Shown: positions 5,846 through 7,345 of the stretch, in pieces | Layout: every line of letters starts with the position of its first letter | Position numbering within the stretch: position 1 is the first letter of the stretch | Assembly (NCBI GenBank): GCA_022600215.1 | Contig: JAHZKV010000029.1 | Coordinates: forward strand, 1 to 7,345 | Direction of reading: 5' to 3' | Source of the DNA: a bacterium | GTDB taxonomy: Bacteria; Chlamydiota; Chlamydiia; Chlamydiales; 2-12-FULL-49-11 | Length of the DNA: 7,345 nucleotides | Program-made: the position numbers and the translations under genes | Notes under the pieces: model-generated | The model's database searches: none | Seen by the model: only the letters and a program-made list of their open reading frames with translations | What the model was told of the DNA's origin: nothing

Positions 5846-7345
5846 TTACTGCCCTTCAATTCTTACAATAAAATCTTCTATTTTTTTATGTAACTGTTCT
5901 ATCTTAACTCTTTTTTCTTCTTCTGTTCTTGGTCCTTCCATTAAGAATAGAGCCTTTTCTTGAAGCTTCTCAAGCTCTTTTAATGTAGCACCATCATCCT
6001 CTATGCCGCCCTCTTCCAGTTTTTGGATGTTTTCTTGTAACTCTTCTATTTTACTAAATGTATATTGACCTCTAGATAAACGGCTTAATTCATACTCTAA
6101 ATAAGCACCAGATTGTCTATCCTCATCAGTCTCGCTATTCTCTTTGATACGAAGAACAACTTCTAGATCCTCTTTGTATTTTTTTAGCCGTAACTGATAA
6201 TCTCTAGATAGCATTTCTTTATAAAGCCTTAAACTTTCAGTATCAGACATCAATGGAGCTTGTTCTAACAAAAGCAAATGTTCTTGAGCAGTTTGAAGCT
6301 TTAAAACTATGTTCTTTATCTCAACAAACTCCTCTAATATCGCTTTAAAAGCTTTAAAAACCTCCTGTAGCTCTGCTATTTTAGCGACTTTTCTATCCTC
6401 AGAGCCCAAAACTTCTATCAGAAATAACTCTCGTTTTTGAAGCGCTTGAAGTTCTTCTCTTGTAGAGCCGCTATCATTTATACAGGCAGCTCTTAAAATA
6501 TTGATTTTATTTGATAGATGTCCCACCTCAACATCTACATATGGCTCTCGAGGTAGAGTTGGTTTGGTTAGAAGCTTCTCTACATAATTCATATAGACAT
6601 CTGAACTTTTCTGCTCCTCAGTCTCTTCATTATTTCTCATAGCTACAGCAGCTTCTAATTCTAGTTGATAATTTCTTAGATTTATTTCAAGTGCCCTTTG
6701 CTTCATTCTATTAACATGCATTGTAATTTTTTCTAAATCTGTCATCCATGGACTCCCTTCCAAAGCGAAAAATTGCGCCTCAACGGGTTGAAATTGTATA
6801 CTAGCAAGCCTTATCGCCTCAGTTAACACCTCTTTGCTTGTATATTCTCCACCAATGCAAAACTGCTGCATTATATCACGATTAAAACAGCTAAAATATT
6901 CGCTATCCGGCTTAAAAACATCTAGGAAAATTTGAATAACTCTTTCCCTCATTACTTCACCTGATATCGAAAAGAGTTGCTCTCTACCGTCTACTTTTTG
7001 ATTCTGAAGTGCTTGCGCTTTTAGAAGAGGAACTTCATCGTCGTCAATCTGCATGTGATCTAAGGCTTCAAACTCAGAATTTCCAATCGATGATGAAGTA
7101 GAAACAGCAGCACCTCCACCACTTTCTCCATCTAACTCACTACTCCCAGATTCATCCCCGCTTAGAAGAGAAGCTTCATCGTCGCCACTCTCCATGTGTT
7201 CTAAGGCTTCAAATTCATTCTTGCCTGGAAGGGGAATTCCATGGACAGTATTTTTATCCGTGATAGTTTCTATTTCACCCTTCTTATTTGAAAACGAACC
7301 AGGATTAGACCTTACAAAAACAACAACAGCCCCGTCAGGAGAAAA
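5846..7345 (-). CDS. Large acidic coiled-coil repeat protein, 5' end outside the window (499 residues seen)
   Basis: I do not recognise the family. The frame is open from base 7345 to the TAA at 5848-5846, so the N-terminus lies beyond the window. An ATG at 7195 has no Shine-Dalgarno and falls within a repeat that continues upstream in frame, so it is not the start. Numbering from the window edge: residues 1-45, mixed (SPDGAVVVFVRSNPG near the start); 45-108, acidic Ser/Gly-rich linker with two copies of an EFEAL-[DE]-HM unit; about 120-190, a helical region; 195-333 and 360-492, two diverged tandem copies of one helical module, each with a DxG[AS]T helix-cap motif and LFL. The protein is rich in Glu, Lys, Leu and Gln, so long coiled coils are likely. 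No membrane segment or enzyme motif is seen in this part. It is probably a structural, scaffold or secreted host-interacting protein (inference). It is followed at one base by the membrane-anchored gene. Confidence 0.75.
   Translation of the reverse strand, partial: FSPDGAVVVFVRSNPGSFSNKKGEIETITDKNTVHGIPLPGKNEFEALEHMESGDDEASLLSGDESGSSELDGESGGGAAVSTSSSIGNSEFEALDHMQIDDDEVPLLKAQALQNQKVDGREQLFSISGEVMRERVIQIFLDVFKPDSEYFSCFNRDIMQQFCIGGEYTSKEVLTEAIRLASIQFQPVEAQFFALEGSPWMTDLEKITMHVNRMKQRALEINLRNYQLELEAAVAMRNNEETEEQKSSDVYMNYVEKLLTKPTLPREPYVDVEVGHLSNKINILRAACINDSGSTREELQALQKRELFLIEVLGSEDRKVAKIAELQEVFKAFKAILEEFVEIKNIVLKLQTAQEHLLLLEQAPLMSDTESLRLYKEMLSRDYQLRLKKYKEDLEVVLRIKENSETDEDRQSGAYLEYELSRLSRGQYTFSKIEELQENIQKLEEGGIEDDGATLKELEKLQEKALFLMEGPRTEEEKRVKIEQLHKKIEDFIVRIEGQ
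5852..5857 (-). promoter_or_regulatory. Shine-Dalgarno for the coupled downstream gene
   Basis: GAAGGG on the - strand lies inside the last codons of the upstream gene and seven bases before the TTG at 5844. The upstream stop TAA (5848-5846), one base and the TTG follow it (TAA-A-TTG), the arrangement expected for translational coupling. Confidence 0.5.
5870..6268 (-). repeat. Protein-level tandem module, copy 2
   Basis: Runs from LEQAPLMSDTE to the KIEDF near the C-terminus. It aligns with copy 1 throughout: LEQAPLMSD against LEGSPWMTD, YKEDLEVV...SETDED against YQLELEAA...EETEEQ, GATLKELEKLQEKALFLME against GSTREELQALQKRELFLIE, and EEKR..KIEQL against EDRKVAKIAEL. Diverged; it is not obvious at the DNA level. 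Confidence 0.65.
6347..6763 (-). repeat. Protein-level tandem module, copy 1
   Basis: Runs from LEGSPWMTD to the FKAF before the linker helix. About 139 residues; the start-to-start period to copy 2 is about 165 residues. Copy 1 carries a small insertion (KPTLPREPYVD region) that copy 2 lacks. Confidence 0.65.
7021..7076 (-). repeat. 56-bp direct repeat in the acidic linker, downstream copy
   Basis: Encodes EFEALDHMQIDDDEVPLL. It is identical to the other copy at 49 of 56 bases, in the same reading frame, offset 141 bp (47 codons). Confidence 0.85.
7162..7217 (-). repeat. 56-bp direct repeat in the acidic linker, upstream copy
   Basis: Encodes EFEALEHMESGDDEASLL. The ATG at 7195 lies in the middle of this unit, which argues strongly that it is an internal Met and that translation starts outside the window. 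Confidence 0.85.

Noticed and set aside
1..7345. tRNA or other structured RNA genes, CRISPR arrays, insertion sequences, toxin-antitoxin or phage genes
   Set aside because: No cloverleaf, regular spacer-repeat pattern, transposase motif or terminal inverted repeat pair was seen on either strand.

Overview
The window is bacterial and AT-rich. It suggests a host-associated or intracellular lineage, possibly a Chlamydia-like (Chlamydiota) bacterium. That guess rests on general style: AT-rich genes, several TTG starts, one conserved repair gene set among unrecognised membrane-anchored and coiled-coil proteins. No ribosomal RNA or other strong taxonomic marker is present, so it is inference. Only one gene can be named with confidence: mfd, the transcription-repair coupling factor.

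Left part, + strand (1-4495). A 208-residue multi-pass membrane protein starts at a TTG with a strong Shine-Dalgarno. It is followed 46 bases later by a 162-residue exported protein with a signal peptide and three cysteines. Then comes mfd, complete at 1054 residues, with its UvrA-binding, RNA polymerase-binding and translocase motifs intact. mfd has no visible ribosome binding site, but has a good extended -10 so close to the ATG that its message may be leaderless.

Right part, - strand (4528-7345). Reading 5' to 3' on this strand: (1) the C-terminal 499 residues of a large acidic, coiled-coil-rich protein whose 5' end lies beyond base 7345; an ATG at 7195 is internal, because the frame stays open to the edge and a protein repeat spans that ATG. 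(2) One base after its stop, a gene for a membrane-anchored protein that would be 336 residues but is split by a +1 frame change, most simply at a run of five A/T at 5578-5582. (3) After 116 bases with its own promoter, a 62-residue single-pass membrane protein. mfd and gene (3) converge with only 32 bases between their stops.

The two large - strand proteins look like a functional pair. They are translationally coupled and share a recurrent short motif, a Gly then Thr/Ser cap followed by an amphipathic helix, seen about five times. The first protein also contains two diverged tandem copies of a roughly 135-residue module, and a younger, 88% identical 56-bp duplication in its acidic linker. 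This pair is the part most likely to be an undescribed system. Its function cannot be read from the sequence.
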